Of a stretch of 54,369 bases of DNA, positions 1 through 17,656 are shown one piece after another. The DNA comes from Leptospira alexanderi serovar Manhao 3 str. L 60 (lineage in GTDB: Bacteria; Spirochaetota; Leptospiria; Leptospirales; Leptospiraceae): assembly GCF_000243815.2 (NCBI RefSeq), contig NZ_AHMT02000044.1, forward strand, positions 102,501-156,869. Reading direction: 5' to 3'. Under the pieces are notes generated by a model. It was not told where the DNA came from. It did no database searches and saw only the letters and a list, made by a program, of their open reading frames with translations. Both the position numbers and the translations under genes were made by a program. Position 1 is the stretch's first letter, and every line of letters starts with the position of its first letter.

Positions 1-2
1 TC

Positions 3-653
<651 letters not shown>

Positions 654-1403
654 ATGTTCAATCGTAAAAAGGGACGATTTTTCGTATTTTTCACAATTTG
701 TATCTTCACAACCCGATTCTGTTCCTTGGACAACTCAAAAACGGAAGGCGTTCCTGGTCACAAACCCATCTTACCCTTGTTATCCGGAGAATATTATTCC
801 AAAATTCAAAAACTGGAAGAAGGTTATTTTGTGAGGCAGTTATTCCTAGACATGACCCGAAAACAAAGCAAATTCATATTTGCTCAGTTGAGCGTAACCC
901 TCGGCAAAAATCGAGAAGAAACCAGAATGGAAGGAATCGTAAAAACAACAAACAGAGGAGTACAGTTGATTCCGGAATCCTGCCGAGTTTTTACGAACAG
1001 AGAATCCGGAAACCGATGGGCCTTAGTCCGCGCCTACGATTGCGATCATCTTTCCTTTCAAATCGAATCAATCCAATCCAATTCGATTTCTATCGAGCCC
1101 GATTTTATACCTGGAAATCCAAGCGGAGTTTATAGAAAATCGGCGTCCTCCGATGCAAACAAAATCAGTGCTCTCGTTTTGGAAAGTGAAGGAAAAATTT
1201 TAGAAGTCTGGGGACTCAGGCTTTCCAGAGTGAGAAAAAACGCGACGATCGTATTGGAAAAAGAAAACGGGCAAAAATATCCGGTTCGTGCTTTGAAGAT
1301 CATAGAAACCACGGGACAAGTTACAGCGGAAGGAATTCCCATAGAAAAAGAAGATATCCTCCTCTACGACAATCGCTCGGAAGCCGGACCGCTTACATAT
1401 TAA
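654..1403 (+). CDS. Putative exported lipoprotein, unknown function
   Basis: 249 residues from ATG 654. A basic start (MFNRKKGR) is followed by a hydrophobic stretch ending TTRFC at Cys23, which fits the loose Leptospira lipobox. The mature part is soluble-looking and mixed alpha/beta, with no domain I recognise. It contains several Cys residues and a C-terminal region rich in short beta-like segments. It is convergent with the next gene, leaving 12 bases between stop codons. Lipid modification is inferred. Confidence 0.6.
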   Translation: MFNRKKGRFFVFFTICIFTTRFCSLDNSKTEGVPGHKPILPLLSGEYYSKIQKLEEGYFVRQLFLDMTRKQSKFIFAQLSVTLGKNREETRMEGIVKTTNRGVQLIPESCRVFTNRESGNRWALVRAYDCDHLSFQIESIQSNSISIEPDFIPGNPSGVYRKSASSDANKISALVLESEGKILEVWGLRLSRVRKNATIVLEKENGQKYPVRALKIIETTGQVTAEGIPIEKEDILLYDNRSEAGPLTY

Positions 1404-1415
1404 AAAAAAAGAATA

Positions 1416-2150
<735 letters not shown>

Positions 2151-2431
2151 AATTTGGTACGATTGAGAATTAGGATTCAAGAAAAAGAAGCCAATTTTTA
2201 AAATAAAAAGCTCAAGAGAAGTACATTTTTGGCGTAGGAGCTCCCACACTTCAAGTGTTCAAAGTTCACAGTTAGAATTTAAGATTTTAAAGGTAACATC
2301 CAATAGTGGGTTTTTGTAAGTGTTAAAATGGAACTCACAAGAATAGAAAATTCCTTCTTCTCACGCACGATTTTGAGTTTGACTCTCATGTTCACAACTT
2401 CAAGATAGCTCAATTACTAAAGGAGTACATC

Positions 2432-3028
2432 ATGAGAAATATTCAAAAATATGCGAAAATAGCAGTTACTTTTAGCCTCATCCTCGGGCTACTCTTAAGC
2501 TGCAAAAACGATAAGAAAGAAGATGATAAAAAAGGCGATGGCATTGCTTCTTCGATGCTTCTTTTGGCTTTAGTCAGTTTAACCCCCAGTTACAACTGTG
2601 CCGCAACCGTCAAAGGCAAGGTCGCTTCCCTACCTGCAATGACTGCATCCACTTCCGTTCAAACACTTATTTATGGCAAGGTTCCATTCGTAAATCATTC
2701 CATCGCAGCCGTTAAAGTTACGGGTGCAGTTAATGGAACTAAAATTGTTTTTACCGGACGTAACGTTGCGGATTTTGACGAAGGGAGTTCCAACAATGAA
2801 AACGCTCCTTTGGTCTACAATGCCTCTTCTTGTGCGCTTTCCGATGTCGCTCAAGATACAACAAGATCAACTTACACTACAACTAGCGAAGGTCAATACG
2901 GTTCCGCCGCAGGCGACGGTCCTTATACGTATACGCTGAATGCTACAAAAGGTAAAGATTACTATTTTGTTTTCTATCTTGCGAGTAGAACCTCCGAGCC
3001 TCCCGCGACTACGTTCCAACTACAATAA
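2432..3028 (+). CDS. Haem-locus lipoprotein, unknown function
   Basis: 198 residues, good SD (AAAGGAG) six bases before ATG. Signal peptide with lipobox LLLSC (Cys24), followed by a Lys/Asp-rich linker ([13 protein letters not shown]). The remainder is Ser/Thr-rich and probably beta-stranded, with two further Cys residues. It lies 13 bases upstream of the HmuY-like gene and is co-oriented with the TonB receptor, so it is probably part of a three-gene outer-membrane haem-acquisition operon. Exact role unknown. Confidence 0.65.
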   Translation: MRNIQKYAKIAVTFSLILGLLLSCKNDKKEDDKKGDGIASSMLLLALVSLTPSYNCAATVKGKVASLPAMTASTSVQTLIYGKVPFVNHSIAAVKVTGAVNGTKIVFTGRNVADFDEGSSNNENAPLVYNASSCALSDVAQDTTRSTYTTTSEGQYGSAAGDGPYTYTLNATKGKDYYFVFYLASRTSEPPATTFQLQ

Positions 3029-3041
3029 GATATCGATTCAA

Positions 3042-3734
<693 letters not shown>

Positions 3735-3738
3735 CCGT

Positions 3739-5847
<2,109 letters not shown>

Positions 5848-5900
5848 GTTCCGTTAAACCTCCAAAACTATTATAACGTTATTTCAGAAATGATTCTCAA

Positions 5901-6003
5901 TAGAGTTGTTGAAAAATTAATTCTCTATCCGTTTCTGCCCTATTGAAATGGACGTTTGAAGCAGTTTTGCTAATCTGAATCATGGAATTTTTCAACAACT
6001 CTA
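5901..6003. repeat. 18-bp perfect inverted repeat
   Basis: TAGAGTTGTTGAAAAATT at 5901-5918 recurs as its exact complement at 5986-6003, separated by 67 bases, in the space between two convergent genes. It may be a transcription terminator structure serving both genes or the remains of a small mobile repeat. The reading frame drawn across it has no coding character. Confidence 0.6.
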
Positions 6004-6120
6004 ATGTAATATAATGATGTTTCAAAAGTGGACCGCGAGCGTGGGGGTTTGTCGAAATGTAGAAATACGACGCAAATCGGATAAAAACGTATTCCAAATA
6101 TAAAATATTTTTAGAATATT

Positions 6121-7317
<1,197 letters not shown>

Positions 7318-7318
7318 A

Positions 7319-7996
<678 letters not shown>

Positions 7997-8035
7997 CTTG
8001 CACCTCCTGACAATAGTGTGACAATTCTTTTAAGC

Positions 8036-11342
<3,307 letters not shown>

Positions 11343-11487
11343 AGATTTTTTTTACGTCATTTTAAATTCTAATTTCAAGTCCAGAACAAGAATCATCAAT
11401 GAGAACAAAAGTTGTAGGAGCGTTTCTTAATGGTAAGTCCGCACTCATATTAGCCACTGTTCGTTTAAGGCATGTCGCTTTCTACTA

Positions 11488-11697
11488 CTGATCCATATAA
11501 AAATGAGTACCTAAATACCAGCTTGTCTCCAATAACTATCAAAACTGATTGTATTTGATTTCAATATACCTAAAGTAGATTTAGTTCTTTGAATCAATTG
11601 GCTAAGATTCTCCGGACAAAAATTAGCCATATAGTTTTTCTTCCAACGACACCAGATATATTCTTGCGGATTTAACTCCGGAGCATAAGGAGGGGTA
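11488..11697 (-). mobile_element. IS630-family remnant (3' end of transposase)
   Basis: These 210 bases match the left end of the IS630 copy at 51673 almost base for base, including the terminal CTGATCC and the start of the inverted repeat, with a TA dinucleotide just outside at 11486. The remnant stops exactly where the IS256-type terminal repeat begins, so the rest was lost in a later rearrangement. It encodes only the last 70 or so residues of the transposase. Confidence 0.85.
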
Positions 11698-13116
11698 GTG
11701 TCAGCAATCCTGTGTAAATAACTTTTTTAAAACGAATCCAATTTCAATCGATCTCCGAAAAGAATCGCAAACTGGTTCATCGCTTTTCCCCAATCTTGAA
11801 TCGGCATGGTCCATTTTTTAGACATATTATTCAAAGCTAAATAGAGAAGCTTGATTGCCGCCTCATCGTTCGGAAACGAACCCCGATTCTTGATAATCTT
11901 TCTTTAAGCCCACTAATTCATAGATTCGATAGCATTTGTAGTGTATATCGCCTTACGAATGTTAGGTGGATAGGCCAAAAAAAGGAATCACCGAATCCCA
12001 ATTACTTCTCCAAGACTTGCTGATCATCGGATACTGACTATCCCATTTGGTTGAAAAATCATCAAGGCTTTTCTTAGCAATCTCTTCCGATGGAGATTTG
12101 TAGATGGCCTTTAGGTCGACTACCAACTCTTTCCTCTGTTTGTAAGAAACCCATTTCAAAGAATTCCTAACCATAGGAACGATACAAAGTTGAACTTGTG
12201 CATTAGGAAAAACTGATATGATTGTATCCGGAAATCCTTTCAATCCGTCGACACAAGCAATTAAGATATCTTCAACGCCTCGATTTTTTAAATCGGTTAA
12301 GATCTGAAGCCAGAACTTTGCCCCTTCGGTGCGTTCTACCCAGATCCCAAGAATCTCTTTTGTGCCCTGTAGATTGATTCCTACTGATCTCTCCATAAAG
12401 GAGTACCACCAATTTTAGCACAAATCCCCGTTTAGACGCAGAATTTTGGACACTCTATTATGTAGATTGATTCCTAAAGCCAAATAGAAGGCTTTGTTCA
12501 CGACGTGGTTGCCATCTCGAACCTTCACGATCAGCGCGTCCATGATGAGAATCGGATACACTTTATCCAAGGGTCGATTCTGCCATTCGATCACTGTTTC
12601 CATTACGGAATCCGTTACTTGAGAAATTAAATCCGCTGAGACTTCAACTTGATAAATTTCTTTCAGGTGTTGAGATATTTCTCGAGTTGTCATTCCGCGT
12701 GAATACATCGAGATGATCTTTTCATCGAAGCCGGTAAATCGTGTCTGTCCTTTCCGGATTATCTGAGGTTCAAAGCTTCCGTTTCTATCTCGAGGAACTT
12801 CCAAGTCAATTGTCCCAAAGTCTCCTTTGAGCTTCTTACTACTTTTTCCATTTCTTGAATTGCCTGTGTTATTTCCAGTCGAGGAATTTTTCTCATACCC
12901 AAGATGATGCGTCATCTCTCCTTGCATCGCTCGTTCAACAAGTGATTTGGTGAGTTGTTTTAAGAGGCCTTCGTTTCCGATCAGCTCCTCGGGGGGTTTT
13001 ACCTTTGATTAATTCATCGAGTAGTTCTTCCGCTCGATTCTTCGGTTTGCTCATACTGCTTTATCCTTGTTACTTTTTCTTTTTTCTACAAGTCATTTAC
13101 ACAATCGAGATGACAC
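11698..13116 (-). mobile_element. IS256-family element, about 1.42 kb, decayed
   Basis: Imperfect terminal inverted repeats begin GTGTCAGCAATCCTGTGTAAA at the left, less its last base, and GTGTCATCTCGATTGTGTAA at the right end read inward. The flanks (GAGGGGTA left, CCTCGAAA right) share no direct repeat, although IS256 elements normally create 8-9 bp duplications. Left of it is a cut IS630, right of it a cut prophage gene, so it marks a recombination or deletion junction. Confidence 0.8.
11727..13054 (-). pseudogene. IS256/mutator-type transposase, several frameshifts
   Basis: The whole length of a mutator transposase (about 440 codons) can be followed in pieces: start MSKPKNRAEELLDE at 13054, a shift at a C/G run near 13000, then 12927-12415 and 12396-11962, and a tail ending RLKLDSF at 11727. 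Visible family motifs are TRFTGFDEKIISMYSRGMT, ILIMDALIVKVRDG (first catalytic Asp) and DILIACVDGLKGFPD (second Asp). At least three frame breaks make it inactive. Confidence 0.85.
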
Positions 13117-13164
13117 CCTCGAAAGGAAAACAAATCAGAAAAGTAGAATATAAAGAAATACTAA

Positions 13165-13632
13165 AATACTAAACGACCTTTCTCCAAAAGCCGCCCTCTT
13201 TCCAAACCCCCGGAGGAAGTAGGGGAGAAACTGATCACTCCGTTACAAAATTCTCCTAACTTAATCCGGGGTCTATTTTCTATGTCCGTAGATTTTAATT
13301 TTACGGAGAAGGGGGCGGTTCTTCGTTTCCCTCCGTATATGAGAACGCGGGTAGAGGACGGTTTAAAAGAACTTCTGCAAACGATCGTTTCATCGGTTCG
13401 GGAAATCTCTACCGAGAACCGTTCTATCGAATTCGATTTTACGAATACGTTAGTCGTAAATCCGTATTCTGCAAATTCTATTTTCGAAATCATAGAGGAT
13501 GTTCAGACAAATAACGGGGTTTATCTCGTTTTGTCGTTTCGTGGAAAGCACCTGAAGGATTTTGAAATTGCTGTTCGTAAACTGTTATCCCGTTCCGATT
13601 CCAAATCCGTAAATGTGAGGAAAAGAAAATGA
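13165..13632 (+). pseudogene. STAS-like membrane protein, 5' truncated (element C)
   Basis: C-terminal two thirds of the protein that is complete in element A (29753-30358) and B (37025-37627). The frame is open from 13165, after an in-frame TAA at 13162; homology to B begins near PPEEVGE. The N-terminal membrane anchor is missing. An internal ATG at 13282 could start a 116-residue soluble version (MSVDFNFTEKGAV). The tail overlaps the spanin gene by four bases, as in the other copies. Confidence 0.75.
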
Positions 13633-13979
13633 AGCATATAATTTCAATTTTATTAATATTCTCCTTTGTTTCGTGCGCGTCTTACTCCGAACAGGTGAAA
13701 CAAAACGAAACCGATTTGGACCGGATGGAACAAATCGTATTCGCGTCTAACGATATTCCAAAAACGGATATGGAGTTTATTAAAAATACTCTCTCTAAAA
13801 CGAAAGAACTTTTAGACAAAGGTGTTGAGGAGTCCGTTCTTGCGGACAAGTGGCGTGACTGGATTTTTGACAAATGGCTATTTATTGCGTTATTTGTGTT
13901 GGGTGCGGTTTCGTTTCTCGTTTGGAAATTAAAATCGTTTTCGTTTCCTCTTCCTTCTCTTGGAAAATCCGAATATTAG
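13629..13979 (+). CDS. Unimolecular-spanin candidate (element C)
   Basis: 116 residues. A short signal ending FVSC (Cys16) predicts an outer-membrane lipoprotein; the middle is a charged alpha-helical segment (about 20-78), and a single strong membrane helix lies near the C-terminus (about 83-101). N-terminal lipid plus C-terminal membrane helix is the defining layout of u-spanins, which join inner and outer membranes during lysis. The sequence is nearly identical to the A and B copies except for the last fifteen residues. Confidence 0.6.
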   Translation: MKHIISILLIFSFVSCASYSEQVKQNETDLDRMEQIVFASNDIPKTDMEFIKNTLSKTKELLDKGVEESVLADKWRDWIFDKWLFIALFVLGAVSFLVWKLKSFSFPLPSLGKSEY

Positions 13980-13992
13980 GAGTTTTTAATCA

Positions 13993-14415
13993 ATGGCACA
14001 ACGTTATTATATCTACTACAAACAAACCGGATCCGGGAATTTTACCGTTGGTAAACCTTCCGGCTATAACAAGTTTTTACACAACCCGGACGTGAAAAGA
14101 ATGTCGTTTGAATTGCCGTCTGACAACGGAAAAAGTCAGGAACAAATCGGGAGATTCATTCAGGATTTTCAACGTTTGAACGCCGGTAGATTCGCGATTT
14201 CGAACGCTGTTACTGGGGCCGTTTCAAATCCACCCGCTCCGAAACCTCCGTCCGGTTCCGGTGGAACCGATTCAAAAGTTCCGTCTACTACGATTACAAA
14301 TTCGGGGAAAGCGGATCCGGAAAAGAAAGACAACAACAACACAGTTATTATTGTTATCGCGATTGCTCTCGGACTCGTATTTGGTCCTAAGCTTTTAAAG
14401 AAACGGAAACGGTAA
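13993..14415 (+). CDS. Tail-anchored putative virion protein (MAQRYY family, element C)
   Basis: 140 residues: a globular N-terminal domain (about 1-70) with MAQRYYIYYKQTGSGNF and RMSFELP, a Pro/Ser/Gly-rich linker (78-105) and one C-terminal membrane helix followed by a basic tail (KLLKKRKR). The domain faces away from the anchor through a flexible stalk. Copies occur at 31123 and 36219. No known family recognised; a membrane-associated virion or lysis protein is inferred from position. Confidence 0.6.
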   Translation: MAQRYYIYYKQTGSGNFTVGKPSGYNKFLHNPDVKRMSFELPSDNGKSQEQIGRFIQDFQRLNAGRFAISNAVTGAVSNPPAPKPPSGSGGTDSKVPSTTITNSGKADPEKKDNNNTVIIVIAIALGLVFGPKLLKKRKR

Positions 14416-14427
14416 GAACAATAAAAT

Positions 14428-14898
14428 ATGTCGTTGCCCGAGTATCCAGATTTATTCGATTTCAAATATACACCTAAGGGGATTGTGTTTCACGCTATCG
14501 ATTTTTCTGGTTATTCTGGCACTGTGAATATTCCGGATTCTCTTCGGTTATATAACGCATTTTTCGAAGATTTTGAAAAACGTAGAATTGGGTTTCGAGT
14601 TCAAAATGGATCGACCTACCGAGAAACCAATATTGCAAATATTTATTCAAATGATCCTCAGATTCCGGTTTTTAACAAAATCTTTTCACAAGCGAATTCT
14701 AATATTCCAAATTTCAATACTGTAATTAAAACATACGATTTTGATTCTGGCGGCCCTTCTGCTCCGTTACCTACATCGTTAGTTGAATGGCTGGAAAAGA
14801 ATTTTAAAGATGTTAAGACGATTTTGATTGTTATTCTCTGTATCTATGCCGGTTGGAAAATTTTTGGAAACGATATTCTCGGTAGGAACCGGAGATAA
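14428..14898 (+). CDS. Tail-anchored putative virion protein (DFSGYSG family, element C)
   Basis: 156 residues with a beta-rich N-terminal domain (VIDFSGYSGTVNIPDSL-type motif), a conserved YDFDSGG segment and a C-terminal membrane helix (about 130-148) ending GRNRR. Equivalent genes are at 31564 and 35769. It overlaps the M15 gene start by one base (TAATG), so the two are translationally coupled. Function unknown. Confidence 0.6.
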   Translation: MSLPEYPDLFDFKYTPKGIVFHAIDFSGYSGTVNIPDSLRLYNAFFEDFEKRRIGFRVQNGSTYRETNIANIYSNDPQIPVFNKIFSQANSNIPNFNTVIKTYDFDSGGPSAPLPTSLVEWLEKNFKDVKTILIVILCIYAGWKIFGNDILGRNRR

Positions 14899-15333
14899 TG
14901 AGCGTTATCAATTCCTTCGAAAACGTGGATCCTCGACTCGTTTCGTTTTTCCAGGATTTGAAACGGACGCTTCCGTCCGTCTACGTTTTCGAGTCCCGCC
15001 GGTCGTGGACCAGGCAAGCGAAACTTTACGCGGCCTGCAAAGCCGGGACCGGCCACTGTCCGGCGGGCCGCACCGGGAAGTTCCGCGCATCAATACGGTC
15101 GGGCATTGGATATTAACGGATTTAGCGCGGAAAAGGATCGGAAAACAATTGAAGCCATTTTAGTGAAACATCCGGATATTGAATGGGGCGTCGATTGGAA
15201 ACAGAGTGACCCGCCGCACTTTCAAATTCGGAATTGGAGAAACGGGCTTTCGTTCTCTGAAAAAATCTTCGACGGGGGTTATTGGGTATGGGCTGTAATT
15301 GCAATAATCATAATATTCCTTCTCAATCGTTAA
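14898..15333 (+). pseudogene. M15 peptidase with membrane tail, frameshifted (element C)
   Basis: Counterpart of the intact genes at 32028 and 35335. The first half (14898-15116) and second half (15106-15333) lie in different frames because of one extra G in the GGCGGG stretch at about 15061-15067, where B has GGCGG. The shift falls just before the zinc-binding His-Gln-Tyr-Gly motif, so the enzyme is lost. The C-terminal membrane helix remains readable in the second frame. Confidence 0.85.
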
Positions 15334-15488
15334 ACGGCGAACTTGGATTCTGGCCGTTTGACTGGTTGGAACAAAGGGCAACCGAGTTTTGTTTGGAAAA
15401 AGCGTATGACCATATTACGCCGGTTGTTGTGTTTGTTATCTGTATCGTTTTGATTCTCGTTTTGGGTGGGCGGCTTACGTGGGTTTAA
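15288..15488 (+). CDS. Small Cys-motif membrane protein (element C)
   Basis: 66 residues from ATG 15288 (SD GGGGG nine bases before). It begins MGCNCNNHNI, continues with an amphipathic WPFDWLE segment and ends in a membrane helix and LTWV. The first 46 bases overlap the end of the peptidase gene in another frame, and the overlap is kept in all three elements. Possibly a holin-like or pore protein of the lysis set; this is inference. Confidence 0.55.
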   Translation: MGCNCNNHNIPSQSLNGELGFWPFDWLEQRATEFCLEKAYDHITPVVVFVICIVLILVLGGRLTWV

Positions 15489-15781
15489 CGACGTTTATAA
15501 ATACCTTCTCTCTGACCAATTCGCTCAATTATGATTTCTTTTTTGATTTCATCGATAAAAAATAAAACCCGATAAGGCCAAACGACTAATCTATAGAAAT
15601 CGCTTAGAGGAGATTCCATCGGAGCTATTCCTGTATTATTCAATCCGTTTTCTTTTAACTTATTGATTGCCTTTCGGATTTTTTCTTTGTCAGGATTCGG
15701 AAATCTTTTGATTTCCTTTTCGATAAAACTTTCGTTTGTGATTGAATATACGAACTTGGAAGACAGAAAACTACGCCTGAT
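15485..15781 (-). CDS. RelE/ParE-family toxin-like frame without a standard start
   Basis: 98 codons reading to a stop at 15485. The pattern is RelE-like: an N-terminal FIEKEIKRFPNPDKEKIRKAI helix pair, then SDFYRLVVWPYRVLFFID, and the closing IIIERIGQREGIYK, where family catalytic basic/aromatic residues sit. There is no ATG, GTG or TTG before the conserved region; candidates are ATC at 15781 or CTG at codon 6. It lies in the same frame as the upstream gene, directly after its TAA stop. Either an unusual start, readthrough, or a degraded toxin. Confidence 0.6.
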   Translation of the reverse strand: MRRSFLSSKFVYSITNESFIEKEIKRFPNPDKEKIRKAINKLKENGLNNTGIAPMESPLSDFYRLVVWPYRVLFFIDEIKKEIIIERIGQREGIYKRR

Positions 15782-16273
15782 TTAAGCCGCGTTTAATCTT
15801 TTAAAAAGAGCTTCTCTCATTTCAGGAATGGAAAGTAAGTCGAGTGTCGCCTCGATGGATCTCATCTTTTCAACAATTTGCTTTAGAAGTTCATAATGTT
15901 TAAATTCAAAATGAGACCCATCAGCAGATTCTAATTCATCGCGCATCTCGATTAAGACTCTTTCATAGATTTCTAATATTTCTAAAAAACGATGATAATC
16001 TCTATCACATTGCTCAATACTCATTTTATAAAGAATGCTTCCGTATCTTTCCAATGCTGTCAGAAGTCTGCCTTCTAATTTGTAAAAATATTCTAAAAAC
16101 CATTCAGAAATCGGAAATACTTTATCAAGTAATCTTAAAGAAATTCGTATTGGAAAAAGGACGACCCGTAAGGTTTTTAGAACCGGACTGGAAACCGTAT
16201 TTTTACGAGTTTCCATTTCCACTACGAAAGGAACCAATTTTAGAGCGTTTGAATTTAAGATTGCGGTTGCCAT
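15782..16273 (-). CDS. Putative partner of RelE-like toxin, helical protein (element C cargo)
   Basis: 163 residues, strongly helical, with repeated Leu/Glu/Arg segments after a hydrophobic N-terminal third (VVLFPIRISLRLL). It does not resemble RelB, Phd or ParD antitoxins. Its stop codon is immediately followed, in frame, by the RelE-like sequence, so the pair looks like a cargo operon at the element end. Function as antitoxin is inferred from position only. Confidence 0.45.
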   Translation of the reverse strand: MATAILNSNALKLVPFVVEMETRKNTVSSPVLKTLRVVLFPIRISLRLLDKVFPISEWFLEYFYKLEGRLLTALERYGSILYKMSIEQCDRDYHRFLEILEIYERVLIEMRDELESADGSHFEFKHYELLKQIVEKMRSIEATLDLLSIPEMREALFKRLNAA

Positions 16274-16372
16274 GATTTTACCGAACTGACTGGTTTTTAA
16301 ACCTACCAGAATGATTCTACCGTATTAGTCGGACTTTATACAGAATTATCAAGAAAAAAATTTGCGAATTAG

Positions 16373-16535
16373 AATAGTAATTTGGGAATATGTCTACGAC
16401 CTTTCCATTCCCCCGTTCGGTCCCTGTGAAACGTGTGATTTACCCGTTTCACAGACCATTTTTCAGTATCCCGAAATAGAATAGAAAATACGTTTTAAAT
16501 GTAAATTGGGAATATGTCTCCCGAACTTTATGAGA
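16373..16535. repeat. Conserved right-end block with 10-bp perfect hairpin (copy 1)
   Basis: About 160 bases nearly identical to 33331-33493 at the right end of element A. It contains CTGTGAAACG (16424-16433), an 11-base loop and the exact complement CGTTTCACAG (16445-16454). GGGAATATGTCT occurs twice inside the block, 124 bases apart. It lies between the cargo and the regulator gene in both copies. No T tract follows the stem, so a simple terminator is unlikely; a packaging, priming or regulatory signal is possible. Confidence 0.7.
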
Positions 16536-16623
16536 CGTTTTTTCCTCAAGCGACAGAATTTTTTCTTGATAACATTGAAGAGTCTGTTATTAATTGTTTA
16601 TCCTTTGAAGCAGGAGGTGATAC

Positions 16624-16821
16624 ATGTTGGCAACCACTAAACCAGTTACATTAAGAATGGAAACAGAAGTTTTAGATCGTTTTGATAGAATTGTCCAAAA
16701 GGCGAAAAAAAAGCCTTTAGGGACACTTACAGACGATACGATTCAAAATTTTATTCGACGGCTCGTTATAAGCGAACTCGATCGATTGGAAAACGTCGTT
16801 GCCAATTCGTCGAAAGCATAA
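16624..16821 (+). CDS. Small putative ribbon-helix-helix regulator (element C)
   Basis: 65 residues; SD GGAGGTGAT is complementary to nine bases of the 16S rRNA 3' end, five bases before ATG. The N-terminal strand (TTKPVTLRMETEVLDRFDRI) followed by two helices fits a ribbon-helix-helix DNA-binding fold such as CopG/ParD. A diverged copy lies at 33582 at the right end of A. As a short regulator next to the att site and the early promoter region, it is a candidate immunity repressor. Confidence 0.55.
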   Translation: MLATTKPVTLRMETEVLDRFDRIVQKAKKKPLGTLTDDTIQNFIRRLVISELDRLENVVANSSKA

Positions 16822-16860
16822 TAATAACTAAACTATATTATTTAATTTTGCCACGAATTG

Positions 16861-16985
16861 GGGACATAACAAACGAGGCATAATTTCCATTATCGTTCTT
16901 ATTTGGAACATAATTCCAACTTCCGATAATGTATCTATTGTCTATAAACATTATGGGACAAAACATATGCGTTTTGGAACATAAT
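16861..16985. promoter_or_regulatory. Five GGRACATAAY-type motifs upstream of element A early operon
   Basis: GGGACATAAC (16861), GAGGCATAAT (16875), GGAACATAAT (16905), GGGACAAAAC (16955) and GGAACATAAT (16976). Three related copies precede the dif-like site at 33874. The motif lies between regulator and early genes, as expected for operator sites of the small regulator. It also resembles the complement of the right dif arm (ACGGGACATAA), so recombinase accessory sites are an alternative. Confidence 0.5.
16919..16946 (+). other. dif-like XerCD site, left end of element A
   Basis: Left arm ACTTCCGATAA, 6-base spacer TGTATC, right arm TATTGTCTATA. The left arm and spacer resemble bacterial dif sites (B. 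subtilis left arm ACTTCCTAGAA). The right arm is more diverged than in the site at 33874. It is the boundary between element C (regulator at 16624) and element A (first gene at 17031). Confidence 0.55.
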
Positions 16986-17030
16986 AAAAATTGAAAATAT
17001 TTTGTCTCTTTTGCGAGAGATAAAATATTC

Positions 17031-17426
17031 ATGACTGAATCAAAATTTCAAACTGAACAAACTTCTAATAATGGCATATTCGATGATCCGAATATGAAAT
17101 TAATACGAAGTTCTAAAACAATTGTAATAGGGGAGGGCGACGCTCCCTCTATTGCCCCAAACCGTTTCACGCACGCCCTACGTCCCTCAAACGAAACAAT
17201 CACCCCCGAGGCCCTGTCTCGAATTGTAACCGGCCTAACTACAGTTCTCGAACAAACTCAAACAGTAAAATACCATATCTCCGAATTTTCACACGTTATG
17301 AAAAAGACGAGAGAACTTGGAGCGGCCGCCGGTTGTCACGAGACCGGAATCGCCGCCCGCGTGTATACCAAACGGGAATTAATGAAACTCATCATTCTAC
17401 TCAAAAACCTCTACAGGAAGTATTAA
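17031..17426 (+). CDS. First early protein of element A, unknown
   Basis: 131 residues. N-terminal part is polar and low-complexity; the C-terminal half is helical (VLEQTQTVKYHISEFSHVMKKTREL and a Lys/Leu-rich end). Its own stop and the next start overlap (TAATG), opening a chain of coupled genes. B has a different first gene at 50004-50384, so this position is variable between elements. Confidence 0.6.
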   Translation: MTESKFQTEQTSNNGIFDDPNMKLIRSSKTIVIGEGDAPSIAPNRFTHALRPSNETITPEALSRIVTGLTTVLEQTQTVKYHISEFSHVMKKTRELGAAAGCHETGIAARVYTKRELMKLIILLKNLYRKY

Positions 17427-17656
17427 TGGTAATGAACGAATATTTTATTCACTTCATAGAGTTGAGTGGCTTTGTGCGAGCGTTTAGAATACAATCTCGG
17501 AGTTTACTGGGAGCAAAACAACGGGCGTCGAGAATATTCAACCAACTGTCTGGCTTGTTGATTAGAGAAATAGAGATTAAAGACGCGAATTCAACTAACT
17601 CGTTTTGTATGGCTCACAGATTTATCGGATCGAAAAAGTGGAGTTCGTTTTTATGA
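17426..17656 (+). CDS. Small early protein, conserved in B (MNEYFIHF family)
   Basis: 76 residues from the ATG overlapping the previous stop. Conserved N-terminus (NEYFIHFIELSGFVRAFRI, then SLLGAK) and C-terminus (FCMAHRFIGSKKWSS) are shared with 49556-49780, while the middle differs. No domain recognised. Translationally coupled on both sides (TAATG before, ATGA after). Confidence 0.65.
   Translation: MVMNEYFIHFIELSGFVRAFRIQSRSLLGAKQRASRIFNQLSGLLIREIEIKDANSTNSFCMAHRFIGSKKWSSFL

Larger units (their letters stand above)
13117..16946 (+). mobile_element. Element C: 3' remnant of an A/B-type integrated phage
   Basis: Only the distal late operon remains: partial STAS-like gene, spanin-like gene, two anchored proteins, broken M15 peptidase, small Cys protein, a cargo toxin pair on the other strand, the conserved hairpin block, a regulator and a dif-like site at 16919-16946. 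The left part was removed at the IS256 junction. Gene order and sequence match the right ends of A and B, so C once was a complete element in tandem with A. Confidence 0.85.

Noticed and set aside
5888..5906. Fur box (AATGATTCTCAATAG) after the receptor gene
   Set aside because: It lies between convergent genes, upstream of no start codon.
15106..15333. Separate gene downstream of a short M15-like gene
   Set aside because: Comparison with A and B shows one gene with a single G insertion; the pieces are the two halves of a pseudogene.
16424..16454. Rho-independent terminator
   Set aside because: The stem is perfect but no T tract follows on either strand; kept as a conserved structure instead.
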